DNA from: Calditrichota bacterium
GTDB taxonomy: Bacteria > Zixibacteria > MSB-5A5 > GN15 > FEB-12
Direction of reading: 5' to 3'
Assembly: GCA_030641085.1 (NCBI GenBank)
Contig: DAOWIC010000109.1
Span: 1-7,161, forward strand
DNA length: 7,161 nucleotides
In this document: positions 1 through 5,644 of the stretch, one piece after another
Position numbering within the stretch: position 1 is the first letter of the stretch
Layout of the letters: every line of letters starts with the position of its first letter
Notes under the pieces: model-generated
Seen by the model: only the letters and a program-made list of their open reading frames with translations
Databases searched by the model: none
Told to the model about the DNA's origin: nothing
Made by a program: the position numbers and the translations under genes

Positions 1-143
1 ATCTCCACGTTTGCCTTGTCGGTCATCAACTCGACCAGGGTCTGGTTGAGTTTCACCGGGTCGCCCACCTTCACTTTCCATTCGAGAATCGTACCCTCAA
101 GTACCGATTCTCCCATCTGCGGTACTAAAACGTCGACAGCCAT
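1..143 (-). CDS. Dihydrolipoamide acyltransferase (E2) of a 2-oxoacid dehydrogenase complex, N-terminal lipoyl domain; partial
   Basis: The first 47 codons are visible and the gene runs off the left edge. The protein begins MAVDVLVPQMGESVLEGTI and contains VELMTDKANVE, the beta-hairpin of a lipoyl domain. Lys43 in the TDKA turn is the expected lipoylation site. In the E2 family this domain carries acyl groups between the E1 decarboxylase, the E2 acyltransferase core and the E3 dehydrogenase in the cytoplasm. The start is the ATG ending at 143, with GAGG just upstream and a promoter behind it. It is separated from nadA by 107 bases, so it probably starts its own transcription unit. Which complex it serves (pyruvate, 2-oxoglutarate or branched-chain) cannot be told without the catalytic domain. 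A free-standing biotinyl or lipoyl protein is less likely, because MGES and TDKA are typical of E2 proteins. Confidence 0.85.
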   Translation of the reverse strand, partial: MAVDVLVPQMGESVLEGTILEWKVKVGDPVKLNQTLVELMTDKANVE

Positions 144-160
144 CGCCTCTATCCCTCGAT

Positions 161-199
161 ATTATAGATTATAATTATCCGTGTTAACAACGTTGTCAA
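161..199 (-). promoter_or_regulatory. Sigma-70-like promoter for the E2 gene, overlapped by an inverted repeat
   Basis: On the minus strand a perfect TTGACA (199-194) lies upstream of two TATAAT boxes (173-168 and 166-161). Spacing is 20 bases from TTGACA to the first TATAAT, or 17 to an AATTAT at 176-171. A second pairing, TTGTTA (190-185) with the nearer TATAAT, has an 18-base spacer. The -35 region sits in a near-palindrome, TTAACAACGTTGTCAA (184-199), whose inner 10 bases ACAACGTTGT (187-196) are perfectly symmetric. That arrangement could be a repressor operator. The promoter call is fairly safe because this AT-rich block stands out and lies just upstream of the start; the operator reading is inference. 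Confidence 0.65.
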
Positions 200-250
200 T
201 ATATGTAATGTACCCCCGCCGTCAAGTTACCCAGCGCTAAATAAGCCGGC

Positions 251-1330
251 CTAACCGACTTCCAGCATCTTCTCCAACGCCACCAACGCCTCTCCCCGGG
301 TCGGCTCGGCGACCTCGATCGGCTTCAGATCAGCGTAGTTTTCCAGGGTGTAAGCCAGGTCGTTCAGTGTTGTGCGATACATATTGGCACAGACCGGGCA
401 GGTGTCGCCGGACAATTCGAATATCTTTTTGTCCGGATGCTCGTGAGCCATGCGATTTGTCAGATTTATCTCGGTACCGATGGCGATAGTCGATCCGGTC
501 GGAGCGTTGGCGCAGTATTCCACGATGAAACTGGTCGAACCGTCGGCATCGGCGGCATCGACCACTTCGTGTGGGCATTCCGGATGGACGACCACTTTTA
601 CGCCCGGATAGTCGCGTCGCACTTCGGCGACGTGCTCAACCGTGAAATTGGTGTGGACATGGCAGTGGCCTTTCCACAGGATCAGTTTCGCCTTCGCCAG
701 TTGATCCTCGGTAAGACCGCCCTCCTCGCGGGAGAAATCCCAGAGCACCATCTCGTCCGGTTTCAGGCCGTAACGAATGCCCGTATTGTATCCCAGATGT
801 TGGTCGGGGAAGAAAAAGACTTTTTCGCGCCGGTCGAAGCCCCACTTAAGTGCAGCGGGCGCGTTGGACGAGGTACAGATCAACCCGCCGTGGCGACCGG
901 TAAACGCCTTGAGGCCGGCTGAGGTATTCATGTATGAGATCGGCACTACTTTCTTGTCACCACCAAACTCTTCCAGACGTTGCCAGGCCTCCATGACATC
1001 AGCCATCTCGGCCATATCGGCCATCGGGCACCCGGCCAGCGGATTGGGTAGATATACTCTCTTGTTTGGATGGGATAGGATATCGGCCGACTCGGCCATG
1101 AAATGCACACCGCAAAAAACGATCGTCTCGACATCGGCCATCTCCGCCGCCACCTTCGACAGTCCGTAGCTATCGCCGACATGATCGCCGAATCCGACGA
1201 CCTCCAGGCGCTGATAGTGATGGGCCAGGATGACCAGTTTGTGACCAAGTTTCCTTTTCGCTTCAATGATGCGTTCTTGTAGCTCCTCGGCGGGTGCTTC
1301 GCGATAGGTCTGGGGCAGCGAGAAATACAT
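251..1330 (-). CDS. nadA: Quinolinate synthase
   Basis: NadA condenses iminoaspartate with dihydroxyacetone phosphate to quinolinate in de novo NAD synthesis, using an O2-labile 4Fe-4S cluster with three Cys ligands. The 359-residue protein shows HHYQ (37-40), GDSYGLS (52-58), FCGVHFMAE (72-80), NTSA (135-138), TSSNA (153-157), PDQHLG (175-180), GHCHVH (221-226), HPEC (249-252) and CPVC (311-314). By family comparison the ligands are C101 (LAGCPMADM), C223 (GHCHVH) and C311 or C314. The C101-C223 gap of 122 resembles the long Bacillus-type NadA rather than the roughly 87 of the E. coli type (family spacings from memory). The start ATG is 3 bases after the flavoprotein's TAG stop, with GGGAAG about 8 bases upstream inside the preceding gene, so it is probably translationally coupled. 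It appears to be the last gene of the operon. No clear hairpin terminator follows, and no nadB or nadC is seen nearby. Confidence 0.96.
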   Translation of the reverse strand: MYFSLPQTYREAPAEELQERIIEAKRKLGHKLVILAHHYQRLEVVGFGDHVGDSYGLSKVAAEMADVETIVFCGVHFMAESADILSHPNKRVYLPNPLAGCPMADMAEMADVMEAWQRLEEFGGDKKVVPISYMNTSAGLKAFTGRHGGLICTSSNAPAALKWGFDRREKVFFFPDQHLGYNTGIRYGLKPDEMVLWDFSREEGGLTEDQLAKAKLILWKGHCHVHTNFTVEHVAEVRRDYPGVKVVVHPECPHEVVDAADADGSTSFIVEYCANAPTGSTIAIGTEINLTNRMAHEHPDKKIFELSGDTCPVCANMYRTTLNDLAYTLENYADLKPIEVAEPTRGEALVALEKMLEVG

Positions 1331-1333
1331 TTT

Positions 1334-2395
1334 CTATTCTTCCCTCTGGGCCAGTTTTTTTGCCCTGGCCAGTTTCTTCATCACAATTTCGTGCCTTTCG
1401 GTCGAATGACCGGGGCTAACCTTAGCTCTTGGGTCAATATAATGTCTGGCATTGTTGACCGCAATAGCGACCTCGCCGCAGCCGGTCGAGATCAGCTTCA
1501 GCTTACCGTCGTAGGTAACAATGTCCCCGGCGGCATAGACACCTTCGATATTGGTACGCATCCGACTGTCAACCGCTATTGCGTTTTTTTCGATCTCGAT
1601 CCCCCAGTCAGCGATCGGCCCCAGGTTGGTGATAAAGCCCAGGTTGAAGATGATCGCGTCGACCGCCAACCGCTCTTTTTCGCCGGTCTGGGTCTGGACA
1701 ATCGTGGCGTGGCGGACATGGTCGTCGCCCTCGATCCGCATCACTTCCCAGAAGGGGAATTTCAGGTCCACCGGTGAATTACGGACCTTCTTCACCGACT
1801 CCTCGTGGGCCGAGAAAAAGTCGTTGCGATGGATGTGCGTAATTGACCGGGCCACCGGTTCGAGCATCATGGAATAGTCGAAGGCGGAGTCGCCCCCACC
1901 GACAATGAGCACATTTTTGCCTGCGAAATCATTCAGTCGCCGGACAAAGTAGTGCACCCCCGCACCCTCCAGTTCCGTCACGTTCGGGATTTCCAGCCGC
2001 CGCGGCACATAGGCACCCATACCGGCGCAAATCACGACCGTTTTGGATCGATGTTCGCCGAGGTCGGTGGCCAATGAAATTATGCCCTCACGGTCCCGCT
2101 CCAGCCCGAGCACTTTCTCGCCGAGGCACCAGGTGTGTTCGTACTGGCTGGCCTGCTGCGTCATCTGCTTGACGAGATCCTTCGCTAACACTTTGGGAAA
2201 CCCGGCGACATCGTAGATGTACTTCTCCGGGTAGAGCGCCATCAGACCGCCGCCGATCTCGCCCAGCATATCGATTGCCTTCGTCTGAGCCATGCGCAGG
2301 CCGCTGTAGTACATGCCGTACAATGCGACCGGACCGGCCCCGATAAAGGTAATATCAAAAACCGAACCGCTATTTTCCGTCTGACTGCCTGTCAT
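1334..2395 (-). CDS. Ferredoxin/flavodoxin-NADP+ reductase, thioredoxin-reductase-like (YumC type)
   Basis: This 353-residue flavoprotein has an FAD-binding GAGPVALYG (19-27), the family signature ALYPEKYIYDVAGFP (53-67), an NADPH-binding GGGDSAFD (166-173) and the second FAD motif AAGDI (288-292), followed by LISTGCGEVAIAVNNA (301-316). It lacks the CxxC redox pair of true thioredoxin reductases. The C-terminal PGHST (328-332) matches the extra tail that covers the flavin in YumC-type enzymes. The family moves electrons between NADPH and small one-electron carriers such as ferredoxin. Here rubredoxin, encoded in the same operon, is a plausible partner (inference). The ATG lies 3 bases after the selenoprotein's TGA stop, and its Shine-Dalgarno site is weak (GAAGA), which suggests translational coupling. 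The gene is intact and the family call is secure; the partner is not proven. Confidence 0.93.
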   Translation of the reverse strand: MTGSQTENSGSVFDITFIGAGPVALYGMYYSGLRMAQTKAIDMLGEIGGGLMALYPEKYIYDVAGFPKVLAKDLVKQMTQQASQYEHTWCLGEKVLGLERDREGIISLATDLGEHRSKTVVICAGMGAYVPRRLEIPNVTELEGAGVHYFVRRLNDFAGKNVLIVGGGDSAFDYSMMLEPVARSITHIHRNDFFSAHEESVKKVRNSPVDLKFPFWEVMRIEGDDHVRHATIVQTQTGEKERLAVDAIIFNLGFITNLGPIADWGIEIEKNAIAVDSRMRTNIEGVYAAGDIVTYDGKLKLISTGCGEVAIAVNNARHYIDPRAKVSPGHSTERHEIVMKKLARAKKLAQREE

Positions 2396-2398
2396 TCT

Positions 2399-2836
2399 TC
2401 AGCTTTTCGCCTTAATAATATCCATAATTGCGTCATAGCTGGCGTGACCGCGCTCGGCAAAAATGACTGTCCCTTTCGGATTGATGGCATACACCGTTCG
2501 CAGGACACTTTTGCCTCTCAGCTTCTGGTTTTTGTATTTCGCCAGGACCGTTTCACCCGGATCGGAGAGAATGGGAAAAGCGTAGCCCTTCTTCTCACTG
2601 TAATTTCGGTGTGACTGGACCGAGGCCGGGTTCATGGCCAGCACGGTCGTATTTGCTGCCTCAAACCGAGGCCGGTACTCCTCCAGCAGAGAGAGTTGTC
2701 TGTTTCAACCCGGGGTGTTGTTTTTCGGGTAAAATACGATCACTCCAAAGCGACCCCTCAGGTCAGCCAAAGACAATCGGCCACCCGTGGATGTTCCCAG
2801 ATCAAAATCGGAAGCGGCCTCTCCAATTTCCAGCAT
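2399..2836 (-). CDS. Bcp/PrxQ-like peroxiredoxin with selenocysteine at the peroxidatic position (in-frame TGA, U44)
   Basis: Read from the ATG ending at 2836, the frame gives 43 residues, one TGA at 2707-2705, then 101 residues to a TGA stop at 2401-2399, for 145 residues in total. The N-terminal part has IGEAASDFDL and VIVFYPKNNTPG. The C-terminal part has LAMNPASVQSH, FPILSDPGE, LRTVYAINPKG (R113 is the likely catalytic Arg) and a final helix, all in Bcp order and at normal Bcp length. The TGA takes the place of the peroxidatic Cys in PxxxTxxC (P37, T41, position 44). Peroxiredoxins reduce H2O2 and organic peroxides, and Sec-containing members are known in bacteria. There is no Cys anywhere, and the resolving Cys found five residues on in E. 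coli Bcp is Ser49. AGGAG lies 6 bases before the ATG, and a SECIS-like hairpin follows the TGA. Taking the GTG at 2644 as start would give an 81-residue fragment without an active site. The alternative, a pseudogene or a base error, needs the only lesion to hit the catalytic codon. Confidence 0.85.
2678..2695 (-). promoter_or_regulatory. Putative bacterial SECIS hairpin
   Basis: Directly downstream of the TGA the mRNA reads, after nine bases, CUC-U-CUC-UGCUG-GAG-GAG. It folds as three base pairs, one bulged U, three base pairs and a five-base loop, with an extra A-U pair possible at the base (2696 with 2677). Sixteen bases separate the UGA from the loop, and the second loop base is G. Bacterial SECIS elements lie inside the coding region just after UGA, with a short stem, often a bulged U, and a G among the first two bases of a small loop roughly 16-37 bases from the UGA. 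This hairpin meets those rules at the lower distance limit. The stem is short, so the fold alone would be modest evidence; its position makes it persuasive. Confidence 0.6.
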
Positions 2837-2842
2837 TACTAT

Positions 2843-2847
2843 CTCCT
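2843..2847 (-). promoter_or_regulatory. Shine-Dalgarno site of the selenoprotein peroxiredoxin
   Basis: AGGAG, within GAGAGGAGATAGTA, lies 6 bases before the ATG ending at 2836. This site fixes the start of the full-length gene and shows that the stretch upstream of the TGA is meant to be translated. No comparable site precedes the GTG at 2644. Confidence 0.8.
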
Positions 2848-2903
2848 CTCAGACCCCTTGTGTACTGAAAATATTAGAACAAGCAGTGGGCGCTAAGGTT
2901 CAA

Positions 2904-3413
2904 CTATTCTTCTGTCGCGGATGGCTTCCCTTCCAGCAGGGCCAGTTGCCTAAATAGCTCGTCGTTGTCGGGCAGTTTCATCAAGTCGATATGCTCAACA
3001 TACCGGATAATTCCGGCTTTGTCGATCAAAAAGACAGCGCGTTCGGCGAAACCCTTTTTGTGGAATACGCCGTATTTCCGGGCCGCTTCTCCATGCGGGA
3101 AATAGTCGGACATCAGCGGAAAATCAAGCCCGCCCAGAGACCTGGCCCAGGCGATATGACAGGGAACGGAATCGACCGAGACACACAGCAACTGGCAGTC
3201 GTACTGAGCGAATTTATCGGCCAATTTCTGATATTCGGGTACCTGGGTGGCGCAGACCGGGGTCCAGTCACCCGGGTAGAAGGCCAGCACCACATTCTTT
3301 CGTCCCCGGTACCAAGCGAGGTTTAACTCCCCCTCGTTGTGCGTGTTCAGGGTAAAGTCAGGAGCCGGATCGCCAACGCCCGCACCCCGTCCCCGACGTT
3401 CATCATCATTCAA
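2904..3413 (-). CDS. Peroxiredoxin, AhpC/TSA superfamily (Cys type)
   Basis: This 169-residue thiol peroxidase should reduce H2O2 or alkyl hydroperoxides in the cytoplasm. The peroxidatic motif is FYPGDWTPVCATQ (P47, T51, C54), and the likely catalytic Arg is R125 in FAERAVFLIDKAG. The motif CVSVDSVPCHIAW (77-89) resembles Prx1/AhpC- and AhpE-like proteins. Other cysteines are C73, C77 and C85; C85 is a possible resolving residue, but this cannot be settled by eye. The C-terminus lacks an AhpC-style VCP motif. The ATG follows an in-frame TGA directly, so no upstream start is possible in this frame. AGGTGG at 3426-3421, overlapping the rubredoxin stop, is the likely ribosome site with an 11-base spacer. 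It lies 11 bases after rubredoxin and 67 bases before the selenoprotein, giving two adjacent peroxiredoxins, one Cys and one Sec. Subfamily (AhpE-like or Prx1-like) is uncertain. Confidence 0.92.
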   Translation of the reverse strand: MNDDERRGRGAGVGDPAPDFTLNTHNEGELNLAWYRGRKNVVLAFYPGDWTPVCATQVPEYQKLADKFAQYDCQLLCVSVDSVPCHIAWARSLGGLDFPLMSDYFPHGEAARKYGVFHKKGFAERAVFLIDKAGIIRYVEHIDLMKLPDNDELFRQLALLEGKPSATEE

Positions 3414-3424
3414 ATTGTGACCAC

Positions 3425-3619
3425 CTATTCGTCGAAGCCGCTGTAAAGATCGTTGGTGAAGTCATCGTCGTGATCTGTCTCAAGCTCGTCGAGCAGCAAA
3501 CCCGATCCCTTACCCGACGACTCGGTGAATTTGCTCTTGGGCGCCCCGCATACGGGGCAGACATCCGGCAGGTCATCATCATCATGAACATAACCGCAAA
3601 TCTCACAGACCCACTGCAT
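3425..3619 (-). CDS. Rubredoxin, short rubrerythrin-domain type, with an acidic tail
   Basis: The 64-residue protein has two CxxC knuckles, C5-C8 (VCEICGYVH) and C21-C24 (VCPVCGAP), which bind one Fe in a one-electron carrier. Only 12 residues separate the knuckles, as in the C-terminal rubredoxin domain of rubrerythrins; classical rubredoxins have a much longer spacing. The conserved KSKF (28-31) ends the domain. Residues 36-64 form an extra, strongly acidic tail (LDELETDHDDD, SGFDE) of unknown role. A strong GGAGGT lies 7 bases before the ATG, so it is translated on its own. It sits between the diiron protein and the peroxiredoxin and probably supplies electrons to one or both (inference). 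It is in frame with the upstream diiron gene; see findings. Confidence 0.93.
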   Translation of the reverse strand: MQWVCEICGYVHDDDDLPDVCPVCGAPKSKFTESSGKGSGLLLDELETDHDDDFTNDLYSGFDE

Positions 3620-3626
3620 CGGTATT

Positions 3627-3632
3627 ACCTCC
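3627..3632 (-). promoter_or_regulatory. Shine-Dalgarno site of rubredoxin
   Basis: GGAGGT lies 7 bases before the ATG ending at 3619. It supports independent initiation of the rubredoxin and argues against it being made only as a readthrough product of the diiron gene. Confidence 0.8.
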
Positions 3633-3676
3633 GTCCAATGAACTGTTACTGTCCGTTTGAGATCATTCCGGCCGCA

Positions 3677-4177
3677 TCACTCTTCCATGGGTGACGAATC
3701 ACCGTAACTGAACCAGTGATAGTTGCCGGTAATTGCCTCGCGCTCGGCTTTTAACAACTCGTAATGGCTGTGCTCTTCTTCCGACAGTTGATCAAAAATA
3801 GACTGAAAAACGGCGTCATCAACCAAATTTCTTTCATCCTGGTAAAATTTCATCGCGGCCAGTTCGGCCTCGATAGCCAGGTCGATAAACTCCATCTCCG
3901 AAGTGCGTTCTTCCAGCCGTCCCTTGCGAAAAATATCGGACAGCGCGCTTAAACCTTTTTCCGGCAATTGGCCGACCTCGCCACCCACATGCTGCCGGAA
4001 GATACCGATCAGGGTCGCCTTGTGCCGGACTTCGTCGTCGCGCAACTGTTGCAGCTTTCTCCTGGCATCATCGTTGGTCGCCTTTTCAGCCAGCAGATCG
4101 TAGAACCTGTAACCATCCTCTTCGCCTTTAATAGCCCGTCTGAGGGCCTCGGCGATTTTTTCTTTTGCGTCGGACAT
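3677..4177 (-). CDS. Rubrerythrin-type ferritin-like diiron protein without a rubredoxin domain
   Basis: Numbered from the chosen start, the 166-residue protein is a four-helix bundle with repeated diiron ligands: GEED (18-21) followed by YRFY, DEVRHK (E49, H52), EAELAAMKFY (E104) and SEEEHSHYELL (ExxH pairs E133/H136 and E135/H138). Rubrerythrins reduce H2O2 to water with electrons from rubredoxin. Here the rubredoxin is a separate gene 57 bases downstream. The start is taken as the ATG ending at 4177 because GAGG lies 6 bases before it. An in-frame ATG at 4189 would add MRKQ, but it overlaps that site and has none of its own. The gene lies 24 bases after the gltX stop. The C-terminus ends in YHWFSYGDSSPMEE without CxxC. 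A bacterioferritin-like or YciE-like role is less likely given the neighbours. Confidence 0.9.
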   Translation of the reverse strand: MSDAKEKIAEALRRAIKGEEDGYRFYDLLAEKATNDDARRKLQQLRDDEVRHKATLIGIFRQHVGGEVGQLPEKGLSALSDIFRKGRLEERTSEMEFIDLAIEAELAAMKFYQDERNLVDDAVFQSIFDQLSEEEHSHYELLKAEREAITGNYHWFSYGDSSPMEE

Positions 4178-4201
4178 CTGCTTCCTCATTTGTCGACTGG
4201 T

Positions 4202-5644
4202 TTACTGTTTCTCAATGTATTCTACGGCCTTGCGCAGCCGTTCGACAACCCTTGTCTTGCCCAAAACGGCAAGAATATCATACAGCCCCGGACCGACTTT
4301 CATTCCCGATACCGCCAGCCGGGTGGGATGAATCAGCTTCGCCTTTTTCAGTTCTCTCTCTGCGGCCACCTGACTTAAAACCGCCTCGGTCGAATCATGG
4401 GTGAATTCTTCAAGCTGCTCAAAGCGGTCGGCCAGCTCCGTCAGCAGCGGCCCTGCCTCTTTGGTGAACTGCTTCGCGGCGGCCTCCGGATCGTACTTGT
4501 AGTCGAAATCAAAGAAATAGCCACCGTGGTCCACAAATTCAGAGACACGCGATACCCGTCCCTTCAGTACACCAACCACTGCTCGCAGGTATTCCCACCG
4601 CGTCTCCAGCCAGTACTTGGTGGTCAGGCCGGCCTCGACCAGCATCGGCGCGAGTTCCACCGCCAAGTCGTGATCCGGTTTGAGCATGATATGCGCCTTG
4701 TTAAAGGCGATCAGTTTCTCCTGGTCGAAAACGGCGTTTGACGGGTTGAAATTATCCGGGTTGAATATCTCTATCAGTTCCTCCACCGAGTAGATCTCGC
4801 GGTCGGTCTTGGGTGACCATCCCAGCAGGCAGAGATAATTAAATATCGCCTCCGGCAGGATTCCCTCCTTGCGGTACTCGCCGACATCCTTATCGCCAAG
4901 CCGTTTGGAGACCTTTTTCTTGTCCGGTCTGAGTATCATCGGCAGGTGACCGAAAACAGGCAGGTCGAAACCGAGGGCGTCATAAATGTGCACCTGCTTG
5001 AAGGTGTTCGTAATATGGTCGTTGCCGCGGATCACGTGCGTAATGCCCATATCATGATCGTCGATCACCACTGCCAGATTATAGGTCGCCCGGCCGTCGG
5101 AGCGAGCCACGATAAAATCTTCGATTTCTTCGTTAGATCGGTTGAGCCGCCCCGAGACAATGTCGTCAAACGATGTCGCGCCCTCGGGTATCCTGAGCCT
5201 GATCGCGAACTGTTCACCGGCGGCGAGCTTTTTATCGATCTCATCCTGCGACAGCCCGAGGCAACGCCGATTGTATCTCATCGGACCTTTTGCGGCGCGC
5301 GCCTTCTCGCGGTCCTCGGCAAGCCGTTCCGGGGTACAGAAACAGCGGTATCCGTGCCCGCCTTCGAGCAGCTTCACGGCAAACTGGTTATAATGATCGA
5401 TCCGTTTCGACTGGTAGACAATCTCCTCGTCCCAGTCAAGGCCGAGCCATTTGATGGCCGCCAGTATCGGTTCGATCAAGGAGGCATCCGAGCGGGCGGT
5501 ATCGGTGTCCTCAATGCGAATCAGGAACTTGCCCTTGTTGTGACGGGCGAACAGGTAATTGGCTATCGCCATGCGAGCCGTGCCGACATGAAGATATCCG
5601 GAGGGCGATGGCGCCAGGCGTACTCTGACTGTCTTTTCACTCAT
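4202..5644 (-). CDS. gltX: Glutamyl-tRNA synthetase
   Basis: This 480-residue class I aminoacyl-tRNA synthetase charges tRNA-Glu with glutamate. It shows RLAPSPSGYLHVGTAR (9-24, with the HIGH-type motif YLHVGTAR), IRIEDTD (42-48), HVIRGNDHITNT (203-214) and the KMSKS-type KKVSKR (243-248). A zinc-type set C101, C103, Y124 and C128 matches the E. coli GluRS arrangement of two Cys followed by Tyr-x3-Cys. Length is normal and the helical anticodon-binding region is complete to the stop. Whether it is discriminating or also charges tRNA-Gln cannot be decided by eye, and no gatCAB is in view. The ATG overlaps the TGA of the upstream membrane-protein gene (ATGA, 4 bases), which indicates translational coupling. 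It is a housekeeping gene placed ahead of a peroxide-defence set. Confidence 0.97.
   Translation of the reverse strand: MSEKTVRVRLAPSPSGYLHVGTARMAIANYLFARHNKGKFLIRIEDTDTARSDASLIEPILAAIKWLGLDWDEEIVYQSKRIDHYNQFAVKLLEGGHGYRCFCTPERLAEDREKARAAKGPMRYNRRCLGLSQDEIDKKLAAGEQFAIRLRIPEGATSFDDIVSGRLNRSNEEIEDFIVARSDGRATYNLAVVIDDHDMGITHVIRGNDHITNTFKQVHIYDALGFDLPVFGHLPMILRPDKKKVSKRLGDKDVGEYRKEGILPEAIFNYLCLLGWSPKTDREIYSVEELIEIFNPDNFNPSNAVFDQEKLIAFNKAHIMLKPDHDLAVELAPMLVEAGLTTKYWLETRWEYLRAVVGVLKGRVSRVSEFVDHGGYFFDFDYKYDPEAAAKQFTKEAGPLLTELADRFEQLEEFTHDSTEAVLSQVAAERELKKAKLIHPTRLAVSGMKVGPGLYDILAVLGKTRVVERLRKAVEYIEKQ

Noticed and set aside
213..224. 12-base match CCCCCGCCGTCA shared with 6170-6181, both in intergenic regions
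   Set aside because: A 12-base match somewhere in 7 kb is expected by chance, and the right-hand copy serves as the G-rich ribosome site of the membrane protein.
225..250. Terminator after nadA
   Set aside because: Only short palindromes (GCCGGC, AGCGCT) without a U-tract are present, so no intrinsic terminator can be supported.
437..922. 161-codon open frame on the plus strand
   Set aside because: It is fully antisense to nadA, which is certain from its motifs, and it has no family-like features.
2399..2644. 81-codon gene starting at GTG as a separate small protein
   Set aside because: It begins mid-fold in a Bcp-like protein. The same frame continues upstream through one TGA to a strong ribosome site and the missing N-terminal half.
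2399..2836. Nonsense-mutated peroxiredoxin pseudogene
   Set aside because: The single TGA hits precisely the catalytic codon, no other lesion is visible, the ribosome site is intact and a SECIS-like hairpin follows. It remains the fallback if Sec machinery is missing from the genome.
2837..2903. Internal promoter before the selenoprotein gene
   Set aside because: The 67-base gap has an AT-rich TAATAT, but no -35 box at acceptable spacing; transcription is more likely from upstream.
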